64,000 nt of DNA, taken from positions 1,383,717 to 1,447,716 of the forward strand of contig CM022946.1 of assembly GCA_012931725.1 (NCBI GenBank), written 5' to 3'. Both the position numbers and the translations under genes were made by a program. The first letter of the stretch is position 1. Each line of letters opens with the position of its first letter. Shown here piece by piece: positions 35,901-46,920 of this stretch. Source of the stretch: Litsea cubeba (lineage: Eukaryota; Streptophyta; Magnoliopsida; Laurales; Lauraceae). The notes beneath the pieces are model-generated. The model saw only the letters and a list, made by a program, of their open reading frames with translations. It searched no databases and was not told the origin of the DNA.

Positions 35901-38900
35901 ATACATAATTCGGTTCGGTTCGGTTGGTTAAAAGTTTTACAAAACAGTAATTCGGTTCGGTTCGGTTCGGTTAATATTTTATAATGTAAAAAAAATCGGT
36001 TTGGTCAAAATTTCGATAAACCTAGTTGTTTTATGGGCTTCTTATATAGTAATATTTGGTCATTTAGATTCGTGAAATGTCCAAAACTAATATCTTTTTC
36101 TGTTGGCAATAGTCTTACAGGGTTAAGCAATGGGACCCATCTCTTGCCAATTACATGAAAGTAAGCAATCTCGTACCGGGAATGATTCAGCTGTTCAAAT
36201 CTTTCTCTTTTCGTCTTCTTTGATGTTGTAATTGATGTGAGAGAGCTTTCAGTGTAGTTATGTTCTGGTGTGGTCATTTAATCAACTACATAAATGTTAC
36301 TAAGGAAATGGCCTGTCTATTGATTTATAAGAAACATTGCTGCTGAAAACAAGTACTTCATGCTTGAACTACAGTCATCTGTTGGAAATCAATGTTGTTG
36401 TTCCTGCTCACAATTCACCTTTATCTCCAACTTTACCTGATTTAAGCAGGCATGAAAGCAATTTCTTCACAAATTAAGCCTTAATTTCACTATTTGTGTC
36501 TTTAGCTCACTTGTTGCCTGTAGTCTACTCTGATTTTGCTTATCTACTGTGATTAGTTATTATTACAAATTTATGTTCTGTACTTGATAATTGATATTGT
36601 GATTTATACACTTGCATTATAGGTTATGTCTAATCAAGGAAGGAATTAAGAAATCTAGTCCATGCGAGTGTCTTTGCATTTGTCATCTAATTAAATGTCC
36701 TTGTTGTTGTTCTAAATTGTGCATGCTTAATATTTTTATGTCGAATATGATTTATAATCTTCAATATGCAGTGGTGTAGACTATTTGATGATATTCATAA
36801 ATCCAGACAATACCAATATGATTTATAAATAATGGATTCAAACAGAAAATTGAATTTGCAAATTGAGCAAACAAATGGCAGTAAGTCGACCAATAGTGAA
36901 TGGATGGAATCCCAAAAACTTGGTTATCTGACAAAGTATTAAACTACAAACAAGATCCCATATCACAGTTAGAAGGTGCGCAATTTTGCACCCACATGTC
37001 TGCTGTCTCGACTCTCGAGTCATCTTAACCTATAAAAGGGGTATCAAATTGCAAATAATGATCTGAACTGGAAGTGTGGCCAACATTATATTGTTTTCCA
37101 TGGTTTATCTCTTCTGGAAGTGTTACTCTACATAGATTTTACTTTGTTATTTCCTGGATTTATATTTGTTTTCTTGTTTTTGAGCAATTTACAGCCTTCT
37201 AAAACTCTGAGATATCTCATTTGCTAATATATTTTATTAAATGACTGGCCAATATGATTGAAATCATTATTCCAGGGGATGGTAGACCTATGAGTTTTTG
37301 CAAAAAATGTTGGAAGCTTTGTCCTTTTCTCATAGGTTTTTCAATGGAAGTTGATCGTTTTTCATTAGTTTTGCAGGATCTAGAAAAATCAAAACCTGTC
37401 ATTTTGACTGGTGATTTGAACTGTGCACATCAAGAGATAGACATTTTTAATCCTGCTGTAAGTGATATAAAATTTTAGTCTCAATATGTCCTTTCTTTAT
37501 TACTGTGCAATAAAGTCGTCTGCATTGTGAAAGATACACTGGAATCTGCAAGAGCTATTCCATACCAGGTGACTATCGTAAGCAGTGATGCCCCAGATCT
37601 ATTACTTATGGTCACTCATAGGGGCAAGGATATGACTTCCCATTGATAAAGTTTTCCGTCACTGGTATGGATATCGGTAGCCTATTTGTGCCATCCTATT
37701 TTCACCTGGCTTTGCGATTTTCATTCGGAAGTTTTTTTTGCTCGGCCCCTAATGGACAATGGGACTTTGGGAGTGGGTAACTGGAAAGTAGACCTAGGTT
37801 ATTCTTGCTTTTTCTGACAGAGTGCAAACTGCCACCTGCTTTCCCTCGGCGTCAAACCTGTGCACCAACCTTCCCCCACCCACCCCACTACACCAAAAAA
37901 AAAAATGGACTTCCATTTTGAACATTTTACCTGGCTCATTGTGTTTTTTTTTTTAATACACGAACTATTGTCTGATTAGCTTTTTACCTTTATGTACTCA
38001 ACTAATTCTTAATATTTATTAAAGACTCTACAATGCCCTTTATGCACTCAACTATTTCTTAATATTTATTAACGACTTTATGATGCCCTTTATGCACTCA
38101 ACTAATTGTTAGGAGTTTGATTATGACCAACCTAATACGACAATTGCTCGTGTACTTTCCAAAAAAGGAAAAAAAGAGCATAAATTCATTATAAGATACT
38201 TACAGTAATAAAAATTTTAGGCCACATGTGGGAAAATTTTTCCTCCGTTCTTTTATATGTTTTTCCTATTATATTAATACTAATATCTACTCTCAGCCAC
38301 TAGCCTCCAAACTTTACTACCAGGGCCATCAGCCACTGACCTTTATCATTGTTGGCCTGATTCTTGTTCACCTTCTAATATGCTGAGATGAAGGAAAGTC
38401 ATCTTATTGGCTAAGTTCTGTAAATAAAGTTGCACTCCATGAATATCATTCTACTTGATATGTCTACCTTGTTCAGATTGTCATAGAGAGTCTCGACCAT
38501 AGCAGCAATGGACGTGAAATTTATATCATGTTGCAACATTTGTTTGGGTATCTGCACATGCATGAAATGGGTATTGAGAAATAGGGATTTGTGGGGCAAT
38601 GATTTTCATGGGAATAATCACGTCTCAGCATCTATAAGCATTGAAAATGTGGACTCTCAGTTCCATTGTATTGAGGATCGTGTGGCTTTATCTCTTTGTA
38701 AGACACTTGACAATCTACATAATAGATGCAATGACATTTATTGATGGAAGAAGAAAGAAGAGAACGGGTGAGAAGGCTTGAATGAGTTGGTTGGCCTGTC
38801 ATGATGACCTCCCTCTTTACATTCAATATTTTCCAAGAATACATGATCCTAGATATTATATGGAATAAGCAATTAGCTTTAATCAAGGATAATGACAATA

Positions 38901-41900
38901 CTAATAGATAATCTCATGGTATGGTGCTGCGAGCGACTATATATCTCTCAACACTCCTCCAACCTCCTCCTCAAGTTGGAGCATGAATCTCATACGTGCC
39001 CAATTTGTCAATTGTACGTTTGAGACAAAATATTTCTTGAGCGTTGATCAGAAGTCACAAATTGATCAGCAGAGCAAACATAAGTCAGAGCATTTTGTAT
39101 AGAGGAAACTTTCTCCCTTACAAAATGATAGTCCGCCTTGATATGCTGGGTTTGTTAATGGTAGATGTGATTAGAGGCTATCTGGAGAGCAGCTTGATTA
39201 CTACATCAGAGACACATTGGTAAAGGAAAAGCAAAAACCCATTTCTTGTAAAAGGGATTTCAACCAAACCAGTCATTTATAGGATGACCTTAGCTCTGAA
39301 CTCAGCTTCAGCATTAGATCGACCTATGGTGGTCTGTTTCTTACTTCTACATGTTACCAAGTTCCCCCCAACATGCATACAATAACCACTTGTAGAGCAA
39401 TGATCTGTCGGATTTCTAGCCTAATCTGAATTAGAGTTTCCGGAGATATCACAATACCTATGCCTTTTACATTGAATCTTTCTTTAGTGCTCTGATGTCA
39501 AATATCGAAAGATTTGCTAGGCTGCTTCTAAATGGTGAGTGCACATTCTATGCATGTATTGACTGATAGTGTTAACAGTATAGGCGATGCCTGGACGAGT
39601 GCTAGTGTGAACTTGAAAGGAATAAATTCTGTATTTTTCACAAGTTTACATAGGGTCTCTTTATAGGAGAGAATACAAGCACAAAATCAGGAAACTGATT
39701 ACAATAGCTAGCTGGCCTGACTAATTCCCTAATTTACAGCATTGGCCAATATTCTAATTACAGTAACCAAAAATTCTAATTACAGTAACTATTTACAGCT
39801 AATAAAACTCCTAATATTTGGTAATCTTACTACCAAATCTTTCTTTTTCAACACTCCCCCTCAAGTTGGTTTGAAGATATCTTCCATAGCCAGCTTGCCA
39901 ATTAGTCTGTTGAACTGTCTTGTACGAGGTCCCTTTGTAAACACATCTGCAACTTGCTCAGTAGTAGGAATGTACGGCATACAGATCAATCCGTTTTCGA
40001 GCTTTTCCTTGATGAAGTGTTTGTCTACTTCCACGTGCTTTGTTCTGTCATGAAGCACGGGATTGTGAGCAATCGAAATAGCAGCTTTATTGTCACAATA
40101 TACTTTCATAGGCAACGGATTATAGATCTTCAAGTCGTCCAATAGTCTCTTAATCCACAACACCTCACAGATTCCTTGAGCAACTGATCTAAACTCAGCC
40201 TCTGCCCTGCTTCTTGCTACCACATTCTGTTTTTTACTCCGCCAGGTGACAAGATTACCTCCAACAAAGGTGCAGTAGCTAGAAGTTGACCGTCTATCAG
40301 CAACACTCCCATCCCAATCTGCATCTGTATAGGCTTCAACTTGCAAATGTCCATGATTTTTGAATAGTGGACCTCTTCCAGGGGTCCCCTTTAGGTATCT
40401 GAGAATTCTGTAGACTGCATCAAAGTGTTCTTGTCCAGGTGAATGCATGGACTGGCTAACCATGCTGACTGCAAAAGCTATATCTGGACGTGTATGTGAC
40501 AAGTAGATCAGTCTTCCAACAAGTCTTTGATACTGCTCTCTATTAAGAGCTTCTTCAGCTTTCGAATGCCGCAGCTTGAGGTTGGGCTCACTACAACCGG
40601 GCACAAAAATGTCCAATACCGAGCCTCTGGTTTATACTCAAAGAAGACCTCATCAAAAGAGTCAAAGTCAGCCTATTCCTCTTGGAAATGATCAATCTCG
40701 ACCTCCGGAAACTGGATCTCCTGACAGCTCTGATACCATGTGAACTTGAAAGGAATAAATTTTGTATTTTTCACAAGTTTACATAGGTTCTCTTTATAGG
40801 AGAGAATACAAGCACAAACTCACGAAACTGATTACAATAGCTAGCTGGCCTGACTAATTCTCTAATTTACAGCATTGACCAATATTTTAATTACAGTAAC
40901 TAAATATTCTAATTACATTTACTATTTACAGCTAATAAAACTCCTAATATTTGGTAATCTTACTACCAAATCTTCCCTTTTCAACAGATAGTCAGGTAGA
41001 TAAATTTCCCAACTAATCATTGAAATAACCTTAGTTTGATATGAGCTCTATCTGGACTCTAGATTCTAGAGTCTATGGAGTTGATGATTCTTTTCAAGAG
41101 TTGTTTGGGTGGTCAAGGCCCAAGCATTTTGTGTTTTTTAAAGAAGGTCTGAGATACTTCCTTTGTGAAATGCAAATCTCAAGCTTTAACTGAGTAACCC
41201 TCAATTCCTAGAAAATATTTCAAGTAGCCCAAATCTTTAATGCCAAATACATTGGCGAGGTGATCTTTAAGTTGCTGAAGTTCAAGCAAATTATCTCTTG
41301 TTAACACTAAATCATCCAAACGAACCACAAAAATAATGGCTGATATAGGCTCTTTTTTTTTTTTAAATAAAAATCGAATGATCTGAGTAAGAGCTCTACT
41401 GAACTGTTGAAACCAGGCTCGTGGAGACTGTTTACAGCCTTAAATGTCTTTCTGTAAGCGGCATACATATAGATTTCTTCCTCAAGATCACCGTGAAGGA
41501 ATGTATTCTTCACATCTAGTTGGAATAATAGCCATGATTTATTTGCTGCAACCGACAAAAGTACCTTAACAGAGTTCAACTAAGCTACTGAGGCAAATGT
41601 TTCTCAATGTTGAGAGAGAGATAGTTGTTTGAACTTTGAAGCACCATATCATGAGATTATTTGTTAGCATTGTGATTAGCCTTGATTAAAGCTATTTGCT
41701 TATTCTTTGTAATCTCTAAGATCATTTATGTTTAGAAAGTAATCACTGGACAACCCACTCATTCAAGTCGTCTAACCTTTTCTCTTCTTTCTTCTTCCAT
41801 CATGGTACCAGAGAGGCTATGCATCTCTAAACAGTTAAATTTATTGATTGGAAGGTCCTTGCTACATCGTCACTGCCCATACTACTTGATCGAATGAATG

Positions 41901-42840
41901 AATTACTCTTCTAAACAACCATTTAAAAAAGGAAGCATTCTCTTAGAAATGGCCATCTTGTTTCCTTTTCCCTAAATTAGAAAAACTCATGCTGCTTCTC
42001 ACCAAAAGCCTGAATTACTAGGGTTAAGATTCTCCCAAACTGAGTTATGTCTGAAACAAAATCTAAATTGACTCGGTTTCTGCAAGTTGTCCTTATCAAA
42101 GATAATCTAAAAATGGACAAAACCCTTATAGATTTTGTGATAGTTCATAGAATGCGTAATCTTTAGCATGTATTCGTGGAAACATGTATATTTTGTCCAT
42201 GGTACAAAATGCCTTCTTAATTAAATTTATGATTTACTACACCATGATGTTTTCTAACTAATCTCAAATACTTCAGGGAAACCGCAGAAGTGCTGGTTTT
42301 ACAGATGAAGAAAGACAATCATTCGAGGAGAATTTTTTGTCAAGGGGTTTTGTGGACACCTTCAGGAAACAACATCCTGGTGTAATTGGCTATACTTACT
42401 GGGGTTATAGGCATGGTGGCCGAGCCACCAACAAAGGTATACATCCTACATCCTTTGATTTCATTTGTAAAGTTGTATTTAGCGAGTCATCAGAGTCAGC
42501 TTTTTCTGTACATGAGCTATACAACTCATTTAATGAAGGATATAAGTTTAGTTCTGATGATTTTTCATTTTACCCCATATGTCGTTATAAATTCTATTTA
42601 TAAAGACCATCTACCTGCAAGATTTTTATATTGCTATCTTTCTGTCATAATGTTGGGGATGTTAAACCATGCATCTACAGAAATACAAAGATTCACCCTC
42701 TCATTGGCCATGTGACAGGATGGAGGCTCGACTACTTCCTTGTGTCAGAATCCTTGGCAGATAAAGTTCATGATTCCTACATTCTCCCTGATGTCATTGG
42801 CAGCGACCATTGCCCTGTAGGCCTTATTTTGAATATATAA
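29917..42840 (+). CDS. ARP: ARP-type apurinic/apyrimidinic endonuclease with SAP domain
   Basis: Exons: 29917-30117, 30202-30299, 31227-31306, 31403-31603, 32135-32454, 35101-35211, 35542-35679, 36113-36160, 37377-37457, 42277-42436, 42719-42840. All phases agree and give 519 residues. The protein cleaves DNA backbone at abasic sites in base-excision repair; in Arabidopsis it is plastid-linked and also has a redox role, as I recall. A SAP DNA-binding motif spans about residues 87-121. A Ser/Lys linker follows, then the exonuclease III-type domain: SWNVNGLR (Asn ~265), LQETK (Glu ~296), YVPNSG, GDLN (Asp ~412, Asn ~414) and SDHCPV (Asp 509, His 510). All expected catalytic residues are present. 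The start is uncertain: ATG 29917 is in frame, but an acceptor AG just after it (29936-29937) allows an upstream exon. Introns after 30299 and 32454 use GC donors. The intron after 37457 holds Copia elements. Confidence 0.95.
32455..35100. other. ARP intron with no recognised element
   Basis: This is 2.6 kb of AT-rich intron. A 134-residue open frame at 33320-33724 is hydrophobic and Phe-rich but matches no family I know. It looks like chance. No terminal repeats were found. Confidence 0.55.
35708..36003. repeat. TTCGGTTCGG-rich repeat in an ARP intron
   Basis: The block opens with TAGGGGTGAGCAAAAACCG and is filled with CCGAACCGA or TTCGGTTCGG runs, including pure tandem stretches near 35906 and 35951. 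The opening resembles a plant hAT-type terminus, but no matching inverted end was found, so the element is truncated or the likeness is superficial. Confidence 0.6.
37991..38110 (+). repeat. 50-bp tandem repeat, about 2.4 units, in an ARP intron
   Basis: Units begin 'tatgtactca' at 37991 and 'tatgcactca' at 38041 and 38091. Each continues 'actaattcttaatatttatt' or close to it. No coding role. Confidence 0.85.
39606..40986 (-). mobile_element. Younger, internally deleted Copia element nested in the older one
   Basis: Two direct 248-bp LTRs (39606-39853 and 40739-40986) differ at only a few sites. Read on the minus strand they start TGTTGAAAA and end TTCACA. A minus-strand primer site TGGTATCAGAGC lies next to the right LTR, and a polypurine tract TTGAGGGGGAGTG adjoins the left LTR. 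Flanks are GCTAG and GATAG, a 4-of-5 target duplication. The 885-bp interior lacks gag, protease, integrase and most of RT. LTR similarity suggests a fairly recent insertion. Confidence 0.88.
39861..40616 (-). pseudogene. Copia RT end plus RNase H remnant, 251-residue open frame
   Basis: Minus-strand frame with Copia hallmarks: YQRLVGRLIYLSHTRPDIA, ILRYLKGTPG, YTDADWDGS, STSSYCTFVGGNLVTWRSKK, EAEFRS and DNKAAISIAHNP, ending shortly before the polypurine tract. It is the only coding part kept in the nested element. Without gag, integrase and the RT catalytic core it cannot support movement alone. The frame itself is unbroken. Confidence 0.88.
41120..41607 (-). pseudogene. Copia reverse transcriptase fragment of the older element
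   Basis: Minus-strand frames carry the Copia RT phrases LNSVKVLLSVAANKSW and FQLDVKNTFLHGDLEEE. They are then broken by a frameshift and an A/T run near 41355. Upstream of the RT motif the sequence passes straight into an oppositely oriented LTR at 41608. Confidence 0.75.
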
Positions 42841-44225
42841 GTTTATGTGCACGACCATTATGAGGTATGTATGTATTACATTAATATTATATCTAGAATC
42901 TTAATTTTTAATAGAAAGAAACCTGTCGACCCAGATGGACTCTATCCACAGACAACATGAAGTCGGGTTCTATCTTTTGGGGTCAAGACTCTTTAGTGCA
43001 TCCAATTTGGCTAGAGAAATGACAGGTGAGTCTTTCTCATGACATAGGGCACCACCTTTGGTGCATATTAGTTAAGAAGGTTGTAACCAAATTATTTTCC
43101 TAGATATGCCATGGAAAGGTGGGTTTTACAACAAAGCCTAATCCAACCAAAAGTTGGGTCTGATGAAAACCAGAAGTCCAGAACAAACCTCTCCGTCCCA
43201 TGTCTGTTTTCATGCTCTGTTTGTGGAATTGCCTCTTCTTTTTTTTTTGAATGGTAATTGCCTCTCCTGACGAAGTGGAACTATACTTCATTTGTGAGAA
43301 GTATGTGTTCTTGAATCTTATTCTGGGCCATGAAAAAAAAAAATCTGTTTGCTCGGTAAGCGACTGCGGATAAGTACCAATAAGAAGAAAAAGAAAGGAA
43401 AAGATAGTATATGGGTGAAGGAAACATGGGTGAAGGAAACGATGTTGTGATTTCCATTCACCGCCATTATCATCATTATGGCCTTATCCCATCTATCTAG
43501 GCGATTGACATCTCCACTGGCAGTCTAAATCTTAGGCTTCCTCGATGAATATATAGCTCAGAATGATTGGAAGATTATGGGCTGAAACTTGAAAGTCATC
43601 AGGGCAAAAGATTTTGAAGGGGCTTAGCTTAGGCCGCCATATGTTCCTCCAGTTTTCCTTAAAGATGACCATACAATGATGTTATGTAGTAGAGGAATAA
43701 CCAAATAACCCACCTCAAAAGGGAGTGTTTGCGTGCAATTGGTATTTTTCTCGGAAAAAAGAGGGGTTGCATGATCTTGGAGAATGAATAGAAGCATGGT
43801 CGATTCTAGACCATTAACAGTTTTTCTAAGTCATTTTCAGGAATGGTCCGGCTGATGCAGAGCAAGGAATGGTCCAACCTGTGGGGTCTACATGGAAGCA
43901 TGCCTCTCATGCAATAGGTTTGAATGATTTTCCTGAGGCCTACCTTCATCCAAAAGATGGGGACCACCGATCTAAGGGAGGTATTATTTTGAGGGTCTAG
44001 AAGTTGTCCAAATGCTAACAATTAGATTATGCGAATTGGATTCCAAATTTTGATGTGATGAGTGAGGAATTTGGATGCAAATTCAGTTTGGTGGTGTGTG
44101 GGTGTGAATTCTGAGGTTAGAAACCATTTGACTATGGTCTTAAGTCTTAACTATTGTATCAACTTAGGACCCAGTTAGGGTTCAGTTTAACTAGTGTATC
44201 AACTTGGACCCAAGTAGGGTTCAAG

Positions 44226-44345
44226 CTATGATGCATGGATACGGCAAGGGCACGCTATAGACACGAATTTTACATATAAAAAGTGAAGTATCGAATACGA
44301 TACGACACGATACGTTGCCCATTTTGAAGTATCCGTGCATCATAG
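44226..44345. mobile_element. 120-bp hAT-type MITE
   Basis: Terminal inverted repeats are CTATGATGCATGGATAC and, inverted, CTATGATGCACGGATAC. Flanks are GGTTCAAG on the left and GGTTCAAA on the right, an 8-bp near-perfect duplication expected for hAT elements. The interior has ATACGA-type repeats and no coding. Confidence 0.8.
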
Positions 44346-46204
44346 GGTTCAAATATACTTATGGGCATGGCTATATTCCTCTACTTGATCCAACTGAGAT
44401 CCAATTGTCCCATTACATTTTATTTTCTGTAAGTGTTTAAATTATTTCATCCACTAGATCTCCCTCTTGCCAAATGCCTGCAGGCATTCAATTATGCGTA
44501 TCTATCCTGTTGTGGCTGTCTTGCCATAACAAAACTTTTTTTTTTCTATTTTCAGTATTTTATGGGATTTACTTTTCATTTCATATTTTTCATTCCACAT
44601 TTTATTTTCAAAGGCAACCTGTGGTTGTGGTAATTTAATTTACAATTCACATTTATCAACGAAAATGTTTATCATTTCTTGCAATTGGCAATGCATTTTA
44701 AAAAAAAAAATTATATGACCCAGGTTTGAGTCCCTACAATTAAGTTTTTATGGTTATTTACTTTTTTATTTCATTTATTAACAATATCTTTTATGTTGCT
44801 TTAATTTTGTTTCACATTTTAATTTCAAAGCCAACTTGTATTTATGGAAATTTATTTCTTATTGTTTTATCAGTGGAATTCGTTATGGAAATTTAGTTTT
44901 CATTTCACAATTTATTTCCAAAGTTAACACGTAAAGTTGTCACACTATGGGCCCTTAAACAAGTGGGTCCAATCATCAGATGGTGCATCTGTTTTCATTT
45001 AATTAACACTTTTTTTTTCAAAGTCTAGTTGTAAAACCAAGATAAAAGTTTGGTGTCTGTTGTTTCATTTATTTAAGCTTAATGGTAAGGGCCAAAGTCA
45101 TGATATAACGAAAAAAATATTATGAATTTACAGCTTGAGATCAAGTCGTTGATCAATTGATGTGAGTTGTAGATGACTAATCTCTAAATTCTCTTGGCAT
45201 CTAATGCATTTGGTGAACTCATCTTAAATTAAAACTTAACATTTCCACTCCTATCATGATAGCAAAGATGAAAAATCATGAGAAAATTGCATAACAATTG
45301 AAAAGATCTAAAAAAAAAAAGATGTTTTCAGTATTACTTAGTATATATTTTCCTTTTATTTATGTCACAAATTAATTTAAGTTGTCACATTTCTTTGGCA
45401 ACATACAAGAAAACCAAATTTCAAAATATATTGTCAATTCTCCAAAATAATAATTTTTAGATGTGGCACTTGTTACAATTCGGATCCAAGCCTGTATACG
45501 CCTTGATCATGATCATGTAGTTGATTTAAAGGTGCCCCATCGACTTTTAAACAAGGCGATTTTATATGATATCATGTAATTCAATTAAAGTTTTGTTGTA
45601 TCAACTAAAAAAAAAGCATTATTGATACATAATGCGTCTGTGGAAAATTTTCAACTTCAGCCACTTTGAGTTTTCATGGCTAAGGGTGACCTTACAGGGA
45701 AAGACCTTTTTAAAAAACCGGTAGAAAAGGCAATTTTTTTTTTTTTTTTTTTTAAGATACAGAGGTGTCAAAAGCAATAAAATTTTCCATATAACCTTAA
45801 CCAATGTGTCATGTTTGCCCGATACTATTTTTACTGTATGATTGTTACAAATGAAGTGCGTTTCTGCCTCAAAAAGAAGCCACAATTTCCTCATTATTCC
45901 ATGCTTTCAGGTGCATCCACACTTTCATCATTTTTTCATTCTTTCACAATTCAGGTGCATGGTAAATTAGTGCGTCCTCGGGGGGAGTTTGTCTGCAATT
46001 GGGACGTTCCAACAGGAGAAGCGAGAGCAATTTGGGTGATAGAAATGTACCCATGTTTGGTTTATTATGTTCTTCTCATGAAAATGGTCATAGGGTTCCA
46101 TTTCAACCAAAAAGGGGGAAAAAAATTTAAAATTGTTTATTTGTAAAAGGTCCTCGTTCAAAAAGTTTATTTTAAAAGAGATTTTTTTTTTTTTGAGTAC
46201 AAGT

Positions 46205-46505
46205 ACTCGTAATAAGGTGAGCACGGAATGCCTAAATACTTAGTGAGGCCCAAGTGGTGATCTATTCAAATGGACCATAAAGCCCAGGAAAATCTTGGTT
46301 TGACATTCATCCAAATGGACTAGATCATTAAATTGGCTATGCACTCTTTTGGACAGTGAAAACTTATGGGCTGTTAATCAATTAGTTATAATGATGATCC
46401 AAGCATCCATCATCATATACAGGTCGGGGTGGGGGAGATCATTTGATCCCCGTCCCATCCCTATGCAGGCTCTATAAGAAATGGTGGTCACCTTATCGTG
46501 ATTAC
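46205..46505. mobile_element. MITE upstream of ALG7
   Basis: The ends read ACTCGTAATAAGGTGAGCAC and, inverted, GTAATCACGATAAGGTGACC, about 300 bp apart, with no coding. It ends about 415 bp upstream of the ALG7 ATG, close enough to lie in the promoter. Confidence 0.6.
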
Positions 46506-46920
46506 CGGCGTTCTGCTTTAAATTGATATATTTGAATCTACTTTATCCTAAACTAATCACTAGTGGAAGGAGTGAAAATTAAAAGAGCTCACCTCTTAAA
46601 AGTTCATCAATCCCACTTTATTTCAACAAAAGTTGGTCCTCGCAGCCTAAAGATTAAACACATGATTAACGAAACAAGATCCGGACACAAGATAGAGCAA
46701 AATGTCGTCGTTCGTCAGGCTCTGGTCCTAGTAAAACTCACCATATTGCGTTGTAACTCCCAATCAGATCTTGCCACGTTTACTTTGCCGTCTCATTACC
46801 AATAACTTCATGCCACATCAGTTTCTACCAAAGTCTCGTTTTCTAAGACGCCACATGCATATATGAAGAAGAAGAAGAAAGAGCGCAAGAGAGAGAGAGA
46901 AAGAGCTGGAGCTTCCAACA

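Larger units (their letters stand above)
38742..41802 (-). mobile_element. Older Copia element with inverted LTRs, rearranged
   Basis: The left LTR (38742-38953) and right LTR (41608-41802) match each other only as reverse complements, unlike a normal element. Between them, minus-strand pol remnants run RT (about 41120-41607) then RNase H (about 38990-39605). They read continuously across a younger insertion at 39606-40986. The left LTR lies correctly after a minus-strand polypurine tract. The right LTR points to the plus strand and is followed by a TGGTACCAGAG primer-like site leading away from the pol remnant. Stops and frameshifts mark it as dead. It sits in the long ARP intron. Confidence 0.75.
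42841..46920. other. Intergenic region between ARP and ALG7
   Basis: The two plus-strand genes are about 4 kb apart. I found two MITEs (44226-44345, 46205-46505), T/A runs near 45740 and a GA/GAA-rich leader just before the ALG7 start. No additional gene is supported. The frame at 45811-46146 does not resemble a known family. Confidence 0.6.
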
